Part shown: in pieces, positions 1 to 9,025 of the stretch
How the letters are laid out: every line of letters starts with the position of its first letter
How positions within the stretch are numbered: the stretch's first letter is position 1
NCBI GenBank assembly: GCA_018065165.1
Contig: JAGHTV010000486.1
Span: 1 to 9,641, forward strand
Source of the DNA: Candidatus Sodaliphilus fimicaballi
Lineage (GTDB): Bacteria > Bacteroidota > Bacteroidia > Bacteroidales > Muribaculaceae
DNA length: 9,641 bases
Reading direction: 5' to 3'
The notes under the pieces: generated by a model
What the model was told of the DNA's origin: nothing
The model's database searches: none
What the model saw: only the letters and a program-made list of their open reading frames with translations
Position numbers and translations under genes: made by a program

Positions 1-1355
1 ACCATGCGATAGGCCATTGCGTCAGGGGTACCCGATGAGAACTCGTTGAACACCTCATCTCGCGACAGTACGAGTGTACGCAGGCTGTCGGTAGCCTCGT
101 GCAGGTCGGCAATGCGTTGTGCTTGCTCTTTGTAGCGAGGATGGGTTATTATGATCATGTCGGGTGTTGCCATTGCATGCAAGTCCTGGTTGGCTACATG
201 CTCGTAGCCTGCTGGGCTACTGTAGTTTGCCTCGGGATTGAATGCGATGTACTCGCGCATTTTGCCTTGTGGTGTTGCAAATGTGAGTGTTGTGCCGTCG
301 AGTTGGCCATTCATCTGCACAGGACTGTGAGGGGTTGTCACATCCCACACCAGCGTGCTGGCACCTGCACCAGCAATTGCCATTGCTGCGTTGGTTTGCC
401 ATGTTGCTGGGGTGGCAAAACTCAAGCGTCCGTTATCGAGCTGGAGCGTGCGTTCATAGTTCACTGTGACGCTGTTGAGGCGAGCCAGTGACAGTGTTGC
501 ATTGCTATTCTCGAGCTTGATGGTGTAGTTGAGCGACTTGGTGCCACTCAATGTGAATGACTTGGCCATTACTAGGGTATCATAAACTAGGTATGGAGTG
601 CCGACATAGGCAAATTTGTCGCTATTGTCCATGGCCAGGTTAGTGCCGTTGTACTGGAATGAGAACTTGCCGCTACCAGTACTGCTCGTTTGACGCACGG
701 CTGCTGTAGTAAGTACATTGACTTGGGTGCCGTCAACATGTCCCTTAAGGTCAAATGTAAATGACTGCGTGGGATTGTAGGTGAAATCTTCGCCTAGGAA
801 CACGCGACCAGATTGCCCGGGGTTGTAGGCGTCTACCTCGTGGAACAGACGCTCGGTGAATGTGGTCACGGGAGTGCTGCTAGTAGTGGTGTTGTCCTTG
901 GCAATCTCGATGTCGCTATAGTCACCGCTGTCGGTCACAAAGTAGTAGGCATAGTTTGAGTAGGTGTTGTAAGACTGGACAAATTGCAGTTTGTCGCCCG
1001 CACCCCATGTTACGGGGCCTTGAGCATAAAACAGCAGCTTGCCGCCGGCACGCACTACAGGCACCTGTGGCAGGTCGTCGGGGATGTCGCTTGTGAGCAC
1101 CTCGCTCACTGGCGCACCGCCCTTGCCAAACACATGCAGTGAACTGGCGTTGCTGAAGCCCCAGTTCTTGGCATCGGCATCGGTGATTTGATATATTCCG
1201 CTCTCGCTTATCTTTATCTTAACCCAGTTGCCCTTGGCTAGCTTTGATGAACTTGCATAGTGTGATGATGGGAAAGCCCAAGCTGTTTGTGTAAAGGCCG
1301 CCGAGGCCGCAAAAACACATGCAGCCACAACTCGCAGTATGATAGATTTTTTCAT
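1..1355 (-). CDS. porU: PorU, type IX secretion system sortase (C25 gingipain-like family), N-terminal part only
   Basis: PorU is the surface sortase of the type IX secretion system: it removes the C-terminal signal of cargo proteins and attaches them to the outer-membrane surface. I translated the minus strand from the ATG at 1355-1353 and found it open for 451 codons to the window edge. Seen: a signal peptide (residues 1 to about 27, ending AWA); the PorU-like SGIYQIT at 52-58; NYAYYFVT at 134-141; SGRVFLGE at 182-189, close to the family's SGRxWFGE; a PDMIIIT strand at 398-404, which opens the C25 domain; and VFNEFSSGTPD at 435-445, typical of PorU. Family members are usually over 1,000 residues, so the catalytic His and Cys should lie beyond the edge. 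It is transcribed divergently from pyrG. I identified it from remembered family motifs; another C25 peptidase is a less likely alternative. Confidence 0.88.
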   Translation of the reverse strand, partial: MKKSIILRVVAACVFAASAAFTQTAWAFPSSHYASSSKLAKGNWVKIKISESGIYQITDADAKNWGFSNASSLHVFGKGGAPVSEVLTSDIPDDLPQVPVVRAGGKLLFYAQGPVTWGAGDKLQFVQSYNTYSNYAYYFVTDSGDYSDIEIAKDNTTTSSTPVTTFTERLFHEVDAYNPGQSGRVFLGEDFTYNPTQSFTFDLKGHVDGTQVNVLTTAAVRQTSSTGSGKFSFQYNGTNLAMDNSDKFAYVGTPYLVYDTLVMAKSFTLSGTKSLNYTIKLENSNATLSLARLNSVTVNYERTLQLDNGRLSFATPATWQTNAAMAIAGAGASTLVWDVTTPHSPVQMNGQLDGTTLTFATPQGKMREYIAFNPEANYSSPAGYEHVANQDLHAMATPDMIIITHPRYKEQAQRIADLHEATDSLRTLVLSRDEVFNEFSSGTPDAMAYRM

Positions 1356-1396
1356 GTACATATCGTGTCAAAATATACTATTACCACAAATTAACG

Positions 1397-1428
1397 CAAA
1401 TTTATTAAAAATATTGTGTGATACCAAC
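1397..1428 (-). promoter_or_regulatory. Candidate porU promoter (Bacteroidota type)
   Basis: Read on the minus strand, TAAATTTG (1404-1397) matches the Bacteroidota -7 consensus TAnnTTTG. GTTG (1428-1425), a one-mismatch version of the -33 TTTG, lies 20 bases upstream. Transcription would start near 1391 and leave a leader of about 36 bases before the porU ATG. Short motifs like these occur by chance in AT-rich DNA; the correct spacing and placement give moderate support. Confidence 0.5.
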
Positions 1429-1432
1429 ACAA
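1414..1432. repeat. Inverted repeat TTGTGT-N7-ACACAA in the divergent intergenic region
   Basis: The two 6-base arms (1414-1419 and 1427-1432) are perfect complements separated by 7 bases. The repeat covers the candidate -33 element of the porU promoter, so it could be a binding site for a dimeric regulator. A chance origin is possible at this length, and no regulator gene lies nearby. Confidence 0.35.
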
Positions 1433-1474
1433 ATAATAAAAAAGAGGTTTGCACCCTCAAGTTTTCAGGTTCAT

Positions 1475-1507
1475 GTTGGGTTTCGTCAAAAATTATTTGT
1501 AACTTTG
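1475..1507 (+). promoter_or_regulatory. Candidate pyrG promoter (Bacteroidota type)
   Basis: TAACTTTG at 1500-1507 matches the -7 consensus TAnnTTTG, and GTTG at 1475-1478 lies 21 bases upstream as a one-mismatch -33 element. Transcription would start near 1512-1514, giving a leader of under 30 bases before the pyrG ATG at 1540. This is likely the main promoter for pyrG, and possibly for yidC and the genes after it. Confidence 0.6.
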
Positions 1508-1514
1508 CAGTTTA

Positions 1515-3153
<1,639 letters not shown>

Positions 3154-3198
3154 ATTAATAACCATAATAAAAGAAAAAAACAACTTTTACTGACTGAA

Positions 3199-5298
3199 AT
3201 GGATAAAAACACGATTACCGGAATGCTGTTGATGTGTGCAGTGATCTTCGGCTTCATGTGGTTCAACGCACCCAGTGAGGCTGAACTCGCCGAGCAGCAA
3301 CGCATCCAGGACTCTATTGCCAATGCGCAACTCAATGCCGAGAAAGCAACTCAGGCCAATGCCGCTGTTGACCTGCTTACTGCCGACGAACTTTCACAAC
3401 TCAAGAGTGTACTCGCTTCGCTGGATAGCGACAGCACACAAGCAGCCATCAACACTAATGGTGTGAAACTGTCACTCGCAGGTGGCGAGGTTACAGGTAC
3501 TATCGACTTGGGCGATGCCAAGGTTGACTTCAAGGAGGTAACTGCCGACTCTACTGCCAATGCAGCCTTGCACAATCGTGCTGTAGCAGCTGTTAAGAGC
3601 GCGCTCGAGGTTTATGCCAAGAACGGCTCATTTGCCAACTGCCTCACAGGTACTGACCAAGTTGTCAAGCTGCAAAACGACTCTCTCGCTATTGAGGTAA
3701 GCACTAAGGGCGGTACTATCACTCGCGCTTCTCTCAAGGCTTACAAGGCCTACAACGCTCCCTGTGTTGAGGTCTTCACCCCTGGCGAGAACGAGTATAG
3801 CTTCATGCTCAGCAACAATACACAGCGTTTCGATACTCGCAACTTCTACTTCACTCCCAAGCAACTCAACGACAGCACACTGCTCATGCAACTCGACCTG
3901 GGTAACGGCTCAAAGTGGGGCCTCAAGTACACACTGGTTCCTGGCAGCTACATGGTGCGCATGGAGATGGTTCAAGAGGGTATGAACAAGATCATTCCTC
4001 TCAACATCAACACTGTTGACCTCAACTGGCACCAGAAGATGGCTCGCCACGAAGAGGGTAAGATGTTTGAGGAACGCAATAGTGCTATCTATTATAAGTA
4101 TTGGGGCGAGGACGGTGATGTTGAGTACACCAAGGAGAATGGCAACGACGAGCAAGACATCAAGGACAAGCTCAAGTGGATCTCAACCAAGAACCAGTTC
4201 TTCAGTGCAGTTCTCATTACCGACAGCTGCTTTACTGGTGCTCAGCTCGTGAGCAAGGAGATAGGCAAGGACGAGGCCGACTATGCCAAGTACCTCAAGG
4301 ATATGACTATCCACACTGTTATTCCTTATGCTAGCGACAAGGCTCAACCTGCGTCGTTCTACTTCTATCTGGGCCCCAACCGCTATCCCACACTCAGCGA
4401 CTATGACAAGTATTCACCCAAAGAGGACCTGAAGCTCACACGCCTCATTCCTCTGGGCTGGAAGCTCTTCCGCTGGATTAATACAGGTATCATCATTCCC
4501 GTATTCACATGGCTGGGCAAGTTCATCAGTGGTTATGGTATCATCATCCTCATTCTCACCATCCTCATCAAGCTTGTATTGTCACCGCTCACATTCAAGA
4601 GCTATATGTCACAGGCTAAGATGCGCGTGCTTGCTCCTGAAATCGCAGCAATCAACGAGAAGTATCCTGGCGATGAGAACGCTCTCAAGCGTCAGCAAAA
4701 GACTATGGAACTTTACAGCATGGCTGGTGCAAGCCCCTTTGGCGGCTGTCTGCCCATGATGCTGCAGATGCCCATCCTCATTGCCATGTTCACATTCTTC
4801 CCCTCATGCATTGAACTGCGTGGTGAGTCGTTCCTGTGGGCTGCCGACCTCTCGGCTCCCGATAAGATTTTCAGCTGGACTACTCAAATTCCTCTGATTT
4901 CGTCTTACTTTGGTAACCACATCAGCCTCTTCTGCTTGCTCATGACCGTGACCAACATTGGTTACACTTACCTCACAATGCAGTCACAGAGCCAGCAAAA
5001 CGCTATGCCCGGTATGAAGTGGATGATGTACCTCATGCCTCTTATGTTCCTGGTATTCTTCAACAACTACGCATCAGGCTTGAGCTACTACTACTTCATC
5101 TCACTGCTCATCACCATTGCTCAAACTTACAGCTGCCGCCTCTTCGTCAACGAGGAGAAGGTTCGCGCCAAGATTGCCGAGAATAAGGCTAAACCCCGCA
5201 AGAAGAGCGGTTTCATGGCCCGTCTCGAGGAAGCACAGCGTCAGCAGCAACAAGCACTCAAGGAGCAGCAAAAGCGTAACGGCAAGCGTCGTAATTAA
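3199..5298 (+). CDS. yidC: Membrane protein insertase YidC (Oxa1/Alb3 family), with enlarged N-terminal periplasmic region
   Basis: Inserts and folds inner-membrane proteins, alone or with SecYEG. The N-terminal MDKNTITG supports the start. Residues 7-23 form the first membrane segment, and a long periplasmic domain runs to about 420. The 60KD_IMP core follows: a membrane hairpin near 428-462; SPLTFKSYMSQAKMRVLAPEI (about 462-482), matching the family's cytosolic helix start; SPFGGCLPMMLQMPI (512-526); and further membrane segments near 568-590, 605-622 and 626-645. The tail (about 650-699) is basic and Gln-rich, as in YidC forms that touch ribosomes. At 699 residues it is longer than the roughly 620 I recall for Bacteroides YidC. 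The excess lies in about residues 45-145, before GTDQVVKLQNDSLAIEVSTKGG-like family sequence resumes. It probably shares the pyrG transcript. Confidence 0.96.
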   Translation: MDKNTITGMLLMCAVIFGFMWFNAPSEAELAEQQRIQDSIANAQLNAEKATQANAAVDLLTADELSQLKSVLASLDSDSTQAAINTNGVKLSLAGGEVTGTIDLGDAKVDFKEVTADSTANAALHNRAVAAVKSALEVYAKNGSFANCLTGTDQVVKLQNDSLAIEVSTKGGTITRASLKAYKAYNAPCVEVFTPGENEYSFMLSNNTQRFDTRNFYFTPKQLNDSTLLMQLDLGNGSKWGLKYTLVPGSYMVRMEMVQEGMNKIIPLNINTVDLNWHQKMARHEEGKMFEERNSAIYYKYWGEDGDVEYTKENGNDEQDIKDKLKWISTKNQFFSAVLITDSCFTGAQLVSKEIGKDEADYAKYLKDMTIHTVIPYASDKAQPASFYFYLGPNRYPTLSDYDKYSPKEDLKLTRLIPLGWKLFRWINTGIIIPVFTWLGKFISGYGIIILILTILIKLVLSPLTFKSYMSQAKMRVLAPEIAAINEKYPGDENALKRQQKTMELYSMAGASPFGGCLPMMLQMPILIAMFTFFPSCIELRGESFLWAADLSAPDKIFSWTTQIPLISSYFGNHISLFCLLMTVTNIGYTYLTMQSQSQQNAMPGMKWMMYLMPLMFLVFFNNYASGLSYYYFISLLITIAQTYSCRLFVNEEKVRAKIAENKAKPRKKSGFMARLEEAQRQQQQALKEQQKRNGKRRN

Positions 5299-5324
5299 GA
5301 AATTTAATTCACACATCCTAAAGA

Positions 5325-5330
5325 AAGGAG
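5325..5330 (+). promoter_or_regulatory. Strong Shine-Dalgarno sequence before the TM2 protein gene
   Basis: AAGGAG sits 6 bases before the ATG at 5337, in an otherwise AT-rich 38-base gap. Bacteroidota genes generally lack such sequences, and pyrG and yidC here have none. It supports the chosen start and suggests efficient initiation. Confidence 0.6.
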
Positions 5331-5336
5331 AAAATT

Positions 5337-5759
5337 ATGATAACATACAATTGTCCCAAGTGCGGCAAGACTTTCACCACACAGACCGAGGTGCAAAGCG
5401 TAAAATGTCCTTACTGTGGTGAGGTGTTCCAGACTGTCTATGGTCAGCAACCCGCTCAGGGTGCTCCCAATCAGGCTCCTTATGGTGCTCAACGCCCCAT
5501 CGGTGTCTTTGACGAGGGACCCTCGGGCAAGAGTCGTGGTGTAGCAGCACTGCTGGTATTCTTCCTGGGTGGCTTTGGTGCTCACTACTTCTACCTGGGT
5601 AAGGCTGCAGGTGGAATCATTTGCTTCCTGCTTACTATGATTACTTGTGGCTTATGGGGAATTATCTTGCTCATCCAGACATTCTTGTTCTTTACAATGT
5701 CGCAAGAGGACTTCGAACGCAAGTTTGTTTATTCAACATCGACATTCCCCTTATTCTAA
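5337..5759 (+). CDS. Zinc-ribbon and TM2-domain inner-membrane protein
   Basis: A 140-residue protein in three parts. First comes a zinc-ribbon-like N terminus with CPKC (6-9) and CPYC (24-27), a CxxC-N14-CxxC arrangement suited to binding one zinc ion. A Gln/Pro/Gly-rich linker (about 33-63) follows. The TM2 domain (about 65-130) has a first membrane segment near 68-85, the family's GGFGAHYFYLGK signature turn (78-89), and a second segment near 92-120. TM2 proteins are widespread and of unknown biochemical role, so I assign none. The zinc ribbon would face the cytosol if both segments form a simple hairpin. It follows yidC by 38 bases and sits 3 bases before the GH25 gene, so the two are almost certainly co-translated. 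As a small hydrophobic protein it could be a YidC client, which is inference. Confidence 0.85.
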   Translation: MITYNCPKCGKTFTTQTEVQSVKCPYCGEVFQTVYGQQPAQGAPNQAPYGAQRPIGVFDEGPSGKSRGVAALLVFFLGGFGAHYFYLGKAAGGIICFLLTMITCGLWGIILLIQTFLFFTMSQEDFERKFVYSTSTFPLF

Positions 5760-5762
5760 CTG

Positions 5763-6521
5763 ATGGCGGGACGTGCACACTATAGTAGCTCGCGCCCCGA
5801 TACCATCAAGTGGTTCTTGATATTGGGTGCATTGGTGGCAGTTGGCCTGTTGGGCTATTTGTCACTAAGGCACTCTCATTTTTTCCATAAAGATGTGTTC
5901 TTGGGCGAGCGTTATCCCATCAGGGGTATCGACGTGTCAAAGCACAATGGCGTGATCGACTATAATAAGGTTGCCGATGCAGGTTACAGTTTTGTCTTTG
6001 TCAAGGCTACCGAGGGCGCAACTTTTGTCGATTCCAATTTCTATACCAATTGTCGCAAGGCGTCTGATGCTGGTCTCATTGTGGGAGCATACCACTTCTT
6101 CCGCAGCAATCGTGAGGGCGATGTCCAGGCCCACAATTTCATCAAGGCCATAAAGCGTGTCGAACTCGACATGCCCCTTGTGGTCGATGTTGAGGATTGG
6201 GGCAATTACAACATTGTGAGCGAGGCCGAGTTCAATAGTCGCCTGCGTGCTATGGTTAAGACCCTTAAGCAAGAGGGCTACAAGGTGATGATATACACCA
6301 ATGGCGATGGCTACAGGAAGTATTACAAGCCCAACTTTGAGGGTGAGTACTTGTGGCTGTGCAAGCTCAGCGACCCCGACTCGGTAACTACCGCAGGTCA
6401 CAAGTTCCAACAATTCAGTCACTGGGGTAGGGTGGCAGGCATTAAGGGCGATGTCGACCTGAATGTGTTTATGGGTTCTGAGCGCGAGTGGGACAAGTGG
6501 CTCGACAAGGTCAATGAATAA
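5763..6521 (+). CDS. Membrane-anchored GH25 family lysozyme (N-acetylmuramidase)
   Basis: Predicted to cut the MurNAc-GlcNAc bond of peptidoglycan from the periplasmic side of the inner membrane. Residues 1-16 are short and cytosolic, 17-35 form one uncleaved membrane anchor, and a TIM-barrel-like GH25 domain spans about 52-250. Visible family marks are GIDVSKHNG with Asp57; GYSFVFVKATEG; GAYHFF; the catalytic DxE pair Asp142/Glu144 in VVDVEDW; and GDVDLNVF (229-236) near the C terminus, with the late Asp232. All expected acidic active-site residues are present. At 252 residues it is a plain single-domain form with no wall-binding repeats. Its start lies 3 bases after the TM2 gene, without its own Shine-Dalgarno sequence, which suggests translational coupling. 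A housekeeping wall-remodelling role is more likely than a phage endolysin, because no phage genes are near. Confidence 0.92.
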   Translation: MAGRAHYSSSRPDTIKWFLILGALVAVGLLGYLSLRHSHFFHKDVFLGERYPIRGIDVSKHNGVIDYNKVADAGYSFVFVKATEGATFVDSNFYTNCRKASDAGLIVGAYHFFRSNREGDVQAHNFIKAIKRVELDMPLVVDVEDWGNYNIVSEAEFNSRLRAMVKTLKQEGYKVMIYTNGDGYRKYYKPNFEGEYLWLCKLSDPDSVTTAGHKFQQFSHWGRVAGIKGDVDLNVFMGSEREWDKWLDKVNE

Positions 6522-6536
6522 AACAGCTTTATTGCC

Positions 6537-7142
6537 ATGATAAAAAGACATAATAGCTTACACAAGGTTCTTATAGCGATGCTCCTTGTCATTGCTGGTA
6601 CAATGGCTTCTCATGCTGCCGTTTACACTTGGAGCAAGTACAACCTCACCTTTGAGACTCCTGAGGGCGGATTTGTTACTTACAGCAGCAATACTCGCTT
6701 CGAGATTCAGTGGGACGATATGGTTGTCACCATTCAACTCTATAGCAAGGACAAGAGCGACGACGAGTCGATTAAGAACAACCTCACGCGCAAGGCGATG
6801 AGCTACAATATGTATGACACATCGATCGACAAGATGAAGGTGAAGGGTTTCAAGGCTCCTTACCTTGAGGGTACCATGCCCGATGGCAGCCGTGCCATCA
6901 TCGCCGATTTGATTTCCAAGAAGCAGGACCTCATTGTTGAAGTTACCGTCAACTACCTGTTTGGCAATCGCGAGATGGTTGACGATCTTATCAAGAGCTT
7001 TGCCGAGGGTAAACCGCAAGAGGTGAAGTCTCAAGACAAGAAGCATAAGCAAAAGGTGCAGTCCAAGGAAGATGCCGACAAGCAAGACAAAGAAATAGAA
7101 AAACAGTCTAAGCACGCCAGTAAGCGCACCTATGACGCATAA
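6537..7142 (+). CDS. Unrecognised secreted protein with Lys/Gln-rich C-terminal tail
   Basis: I do not recognise a named family. The 201-residue product starts with a signal peptide (about 1-27: basic start, hydrophobic VLIAMLLVIAGTMA, then SHA-A), so it should reach the periplasm. Residues about 28-157 look like a compact alternating strand/helix domain: TWSKYNLTFETPEGG resembles the first strand of small periplasmic domains, and a central helix carries DDESIKNNLTRKAMSY. The tail from about 158 is almost wholly charged or polar (K, Q, D, E) and probably unstructured or helical. No lipobox Cys is seen. It begins 15 bases after the muramidase gene and ends 23 bases before the DUF3078 gene, so it belongs to the same operon. 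The tail could contact peptidoglycan or other anionic polymers, which is speculation. Confidence 0.8.
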   Translation: MIKRHNSLHKVLIAMLLVIAGTMASHAAVYTWSKYNLTFETPEGGFVTYSSNTRFEIQWDDMVVTIQLYSKDKSDDESIKNNLTRKAMSYNMYDTSIDKMKVKGFKAPYLEGTMPDGSRAIIADLISKKQDLIVEVTVNYLFGNREMVDDLIKSFAEGKPQEVKSQDKKHKQKVQSKEDADKQDKEIEKQSKHASKRTYDA

Positions 7143-7150
7143 CTATAAAT

Positions 7151-7158
7151 AGGGAAGG
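7151..7158 (+). promoter_or_regulatory. Shine-Dalgarno-like AGGGAAGG before the DUF3078 gene
   Basis: A purine-rich AGGGAAGG lies 7 bases before the ATG at 7166. A second in-frame ATG follows at 7169; the spacing fits either. Such sites are uncommon in this phylum. Confidence 0.45.
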
Positions 7159-7165
7159 ACATTGC

Positions 7166-8401
7166 ATGATGAAACGTAATATTGCACTTAACATACTTGT
7201 TGCCTGTGTGTCGCTCATTGCGGTGGCACAGCAACCCGAGCCTGACGAGCAGCCTGACTATATGTTTGCTCCGCTCATCTTTGAGCAGCACCACCTTGCC
7301 GACTCACTCTCACTGCCGGCAACTGCCCTTAAGGCACCTTACGAGCTCAATGCTCACGACCAGTGGCTGCGTGATGCTCAACATCGCTCTATGCGCACTA
7401 GCAATGTGCGTTACAACACCATTATCAACAATCCCTCGGTGGTTCGTTACAATGTGAATACATTGCCCGAGCCCCCCAAGGAATATGCTCTCAAGAGCAA
7501 TCCTAAGAAGGCTCTGCTCACTGTTGCTCCGCCCACAGTAGTCAACCCTGTTGAAGACAATGTGATAACTAACGAGGAGGTAAAATTGCGTAACTGGCTG
7601 CACACGTTCAATGGTTCGCTGCACTTCACCCAGGCCTACATCAGTGGCAACTGGTATCAGGGTGGTGAGAATAACCTCAATGTGCTGGGTGATATCGAGT
7701 GGAAGTGCAATCTAAATCAGGATGTTCACCCCAACTGGCTGTTCAACAACACAATGCACTACAAGCTAGGCGTCTCTACTGCTCATGGCGACTCACTTCG
7801 TACCTATATGATTAACGAAGACAACTTCTTGTGGACTACTCAGCTTGGTTACAAGGCTGTCAAGAAGTGGTACTATAGTGCTACAGTCAACTTCAAGACT
7901 CAGTTCTTCAACACCTACAAGACTAACACGATGACGATGAAGGCAGCCTTGCTCTCGCCTGGCGAACTCAATGTGGCGCTTGGTATGACTTATACCTATA
8001 AGAGCAAGCATGGCGACCGCACCGTTAACCTTGCAATCGCGCCTGCCAGTTACAATATGAACATTTGTCGCGACATCGTTAATTTGAATCCTACATCGTT
8101 TGGTATCGATGCCGGTCATCACACCAAGCACAACATAGGTAGCACCATCGAGGCAAAGACTACTATCCAGTTTAACCCCAACATAAGCTGGTCGTCGCGC
8201 CTCTATGCATTCTCTAACTATAAGTATGTGCAGGGCGACTGGGAGAACACATTCTCTTTCAGCATCACTCGTCACCTCAATACCCAGATATATGCCCACC
8301 TGCGCTACGACAAGTCGCGTGCTCGCGACGATGCTTGGCAATACTGGCAGTTTAAGGAGATATTGAGCTTCGGCCTTACTTACCGTTTCGCTACCAACTA
8401 A
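7166..8401 (+). CDS. DUF3078 family outer-membrane beta-barrel protein
   Basis: The 411-residue product has a signal peptide (about 1-21, LVACVSLIAVA then QQPEP), a Pro-containing low-similarity region (about 22-140) and a beta-barrel-like domain (about 143-411). The barrel part carries marks I associate with DUF3078: GNWYQGGENN (161-170), LGYKAVKKWYYSATVNFKTQF (about 227-247), alternating hydrophobic and aromatic strands, and a closing strand ending GLTYRFATN. DUF3078 proteins are common in Bacteroidota and have no established function, so I claim only an outer-membrane location, by inference. It follows the preceding secreted-protein gene by 23 bases and is followed after 15 bases by another small secreted protein. 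The roughly 120-residue stretch before the barrel looks like a periplasmic extension rather than a plug domain. Confidence 0.82.
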   Translation: MMKRNIALNILVACVSLIAVAQQPEPDEQPDYMFAPLIFEQHHLADSLSLPATALKAPYELNAHDQWLRDAQHRSMRTSNVRYNTIINNPSVVRYNVNTLPEPPKEYALKSNPKKALLTVAPPTVVNPVEDNVITNEEVKLRNWLHTFNGSLHFTQAYISGNWYQGGENNLNVLGDIEWKCNLNQDVHPNWLFNNTMHYKLGVSTAHGDSLRTYMINEDNFLWTTQLGYKAVKKWYYSATVNFKTQFFNTYKTNTMTMKAALLSPGELNVALGMTYTYKSKHGDRTVNLAIAPASYNMNICRDIVNLNPTSFGIDAGHHTKHNIGSTIEAKTTIQFNPNISWSSRLYAFSNYKYVQGDWENTFSFSITRHLNTQIYAHLRYDKSRARDDAWQYWQFKEILSFGLTYRFATN

Positions 8402-8416
8402 TCCTGGTTCGTGAAT

Positions 8417-9025
8417 ATGCGTCGTGCCTTGTTCATATTGCTTGCCACCTTGTGCGTGCACAGCGCAATGGCTGTTATGGTATTTCCCAGTACGGGGATC
8501 TTCTATCCTGACATTGACGAGGACTCGATGCGCGTGAAACTCTCGCAAATGGACTTGCAGCCCATTGAAGGAATATGGTATTACCCAGCCGAAGATTTGA
8601 CAGTGGCTATTGTGCGAATGCCGAGCGACCGTTTTTTCTCCCCACAGCACCCACCTTACCAAATTGTGCTATTGTCGAGTCCCGACATCAATGTGTTGCC
8701 TGGTACCGAGATCGGATTTATCGTTGCTGGTGCCCTTGACGAGGAGTTTGACTTGTATATGTTCACCGAGTGTGACGATGAGGGTAATGTGAGCAAACCT
8801 AAAATGTGCTATGCCAAGATGACAAAGGATGCATATACAATCACATTTGTGCGGCCCAAGAAGGGGGTAGATGTACGCATCAATTTTGCCCGTTTCCTGC
8901 CCAGCATTTTCAAGGGAGTATCGATTGTTCCTAAAAAGAAAGAGAAGAAAGTGGCCGAGGGGTTTCGCAAGGTATATCCTGCCGATGGCAATGGCAACCC
9001 ATTTGACAAAGTAAGATATCTGTAA
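8417..9025 (+). CDS. Unrecognised small secreted protein
   Basis: The product has 202 residues from the ATG at 8417; a GTG at 8411 would add two residues. I prefer the ATG because MRRALFILL makes a clean signal-peptide start; cleavage is likely after about residue 19 (HSAMA). The mature part opens with a conserved-looking LQPIEGIWYYPAEDLTVAIVR (48-68), where IEGIW followed by a strand resembles the first strands of small lipocalin-like or beta-sandwich domains, but I cannot assign a family. A basic run, VPKKKEKKVAEGFRK (171-185), precedes a short C-terminal tail. No lipobox and no further membrane segment is seen. Its stop codon overlaps the next start (TAATG), so the two proteins are probably made together and may work together. 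Confidence 0.8.
   Translation: MRRALFILLATLCVHSAMAVMVFPSTGIFYPDIDEDSMRVKLSQMDLQPIEGIWYYPAEDLTVAIVRMPSDRFFSPQHPPYQIVLLSSPDINVLPGTEIGFIVAGALDEEFDLYMFTECDDEGNVSKPKMCYAKMTKDAYTITFVRPKKGVDVRINFARFLPSIFKGVSIVPKKKEKKVAEGFRKVYPADGNGNPFDKVRYL

Noticed and set aside
99..491. Plus-strand 130-codon open frame near the left edge
   Set aside because: It lies antisense to the well-supported porU frame, and its product is Cys-rich and low in complexity with no recognisable domain.
5292..5308. Weak AATTAA/TTAATT inverted repeat between yidC and the TM2 gene
   Set aside because: Six A-T pairs with a 5-base loop in AT-rich DNA is expected by chance, and no T run follows to make a terminator.
7793..8662. Minus-strand 289-codon open frame across the DUF3078 gene and the following gene
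   Set aside because: It runs antisense to two genes with clear signal peptides and has no recognisable domain. Long antisense frames are common opposite GC-rich codon third positions.
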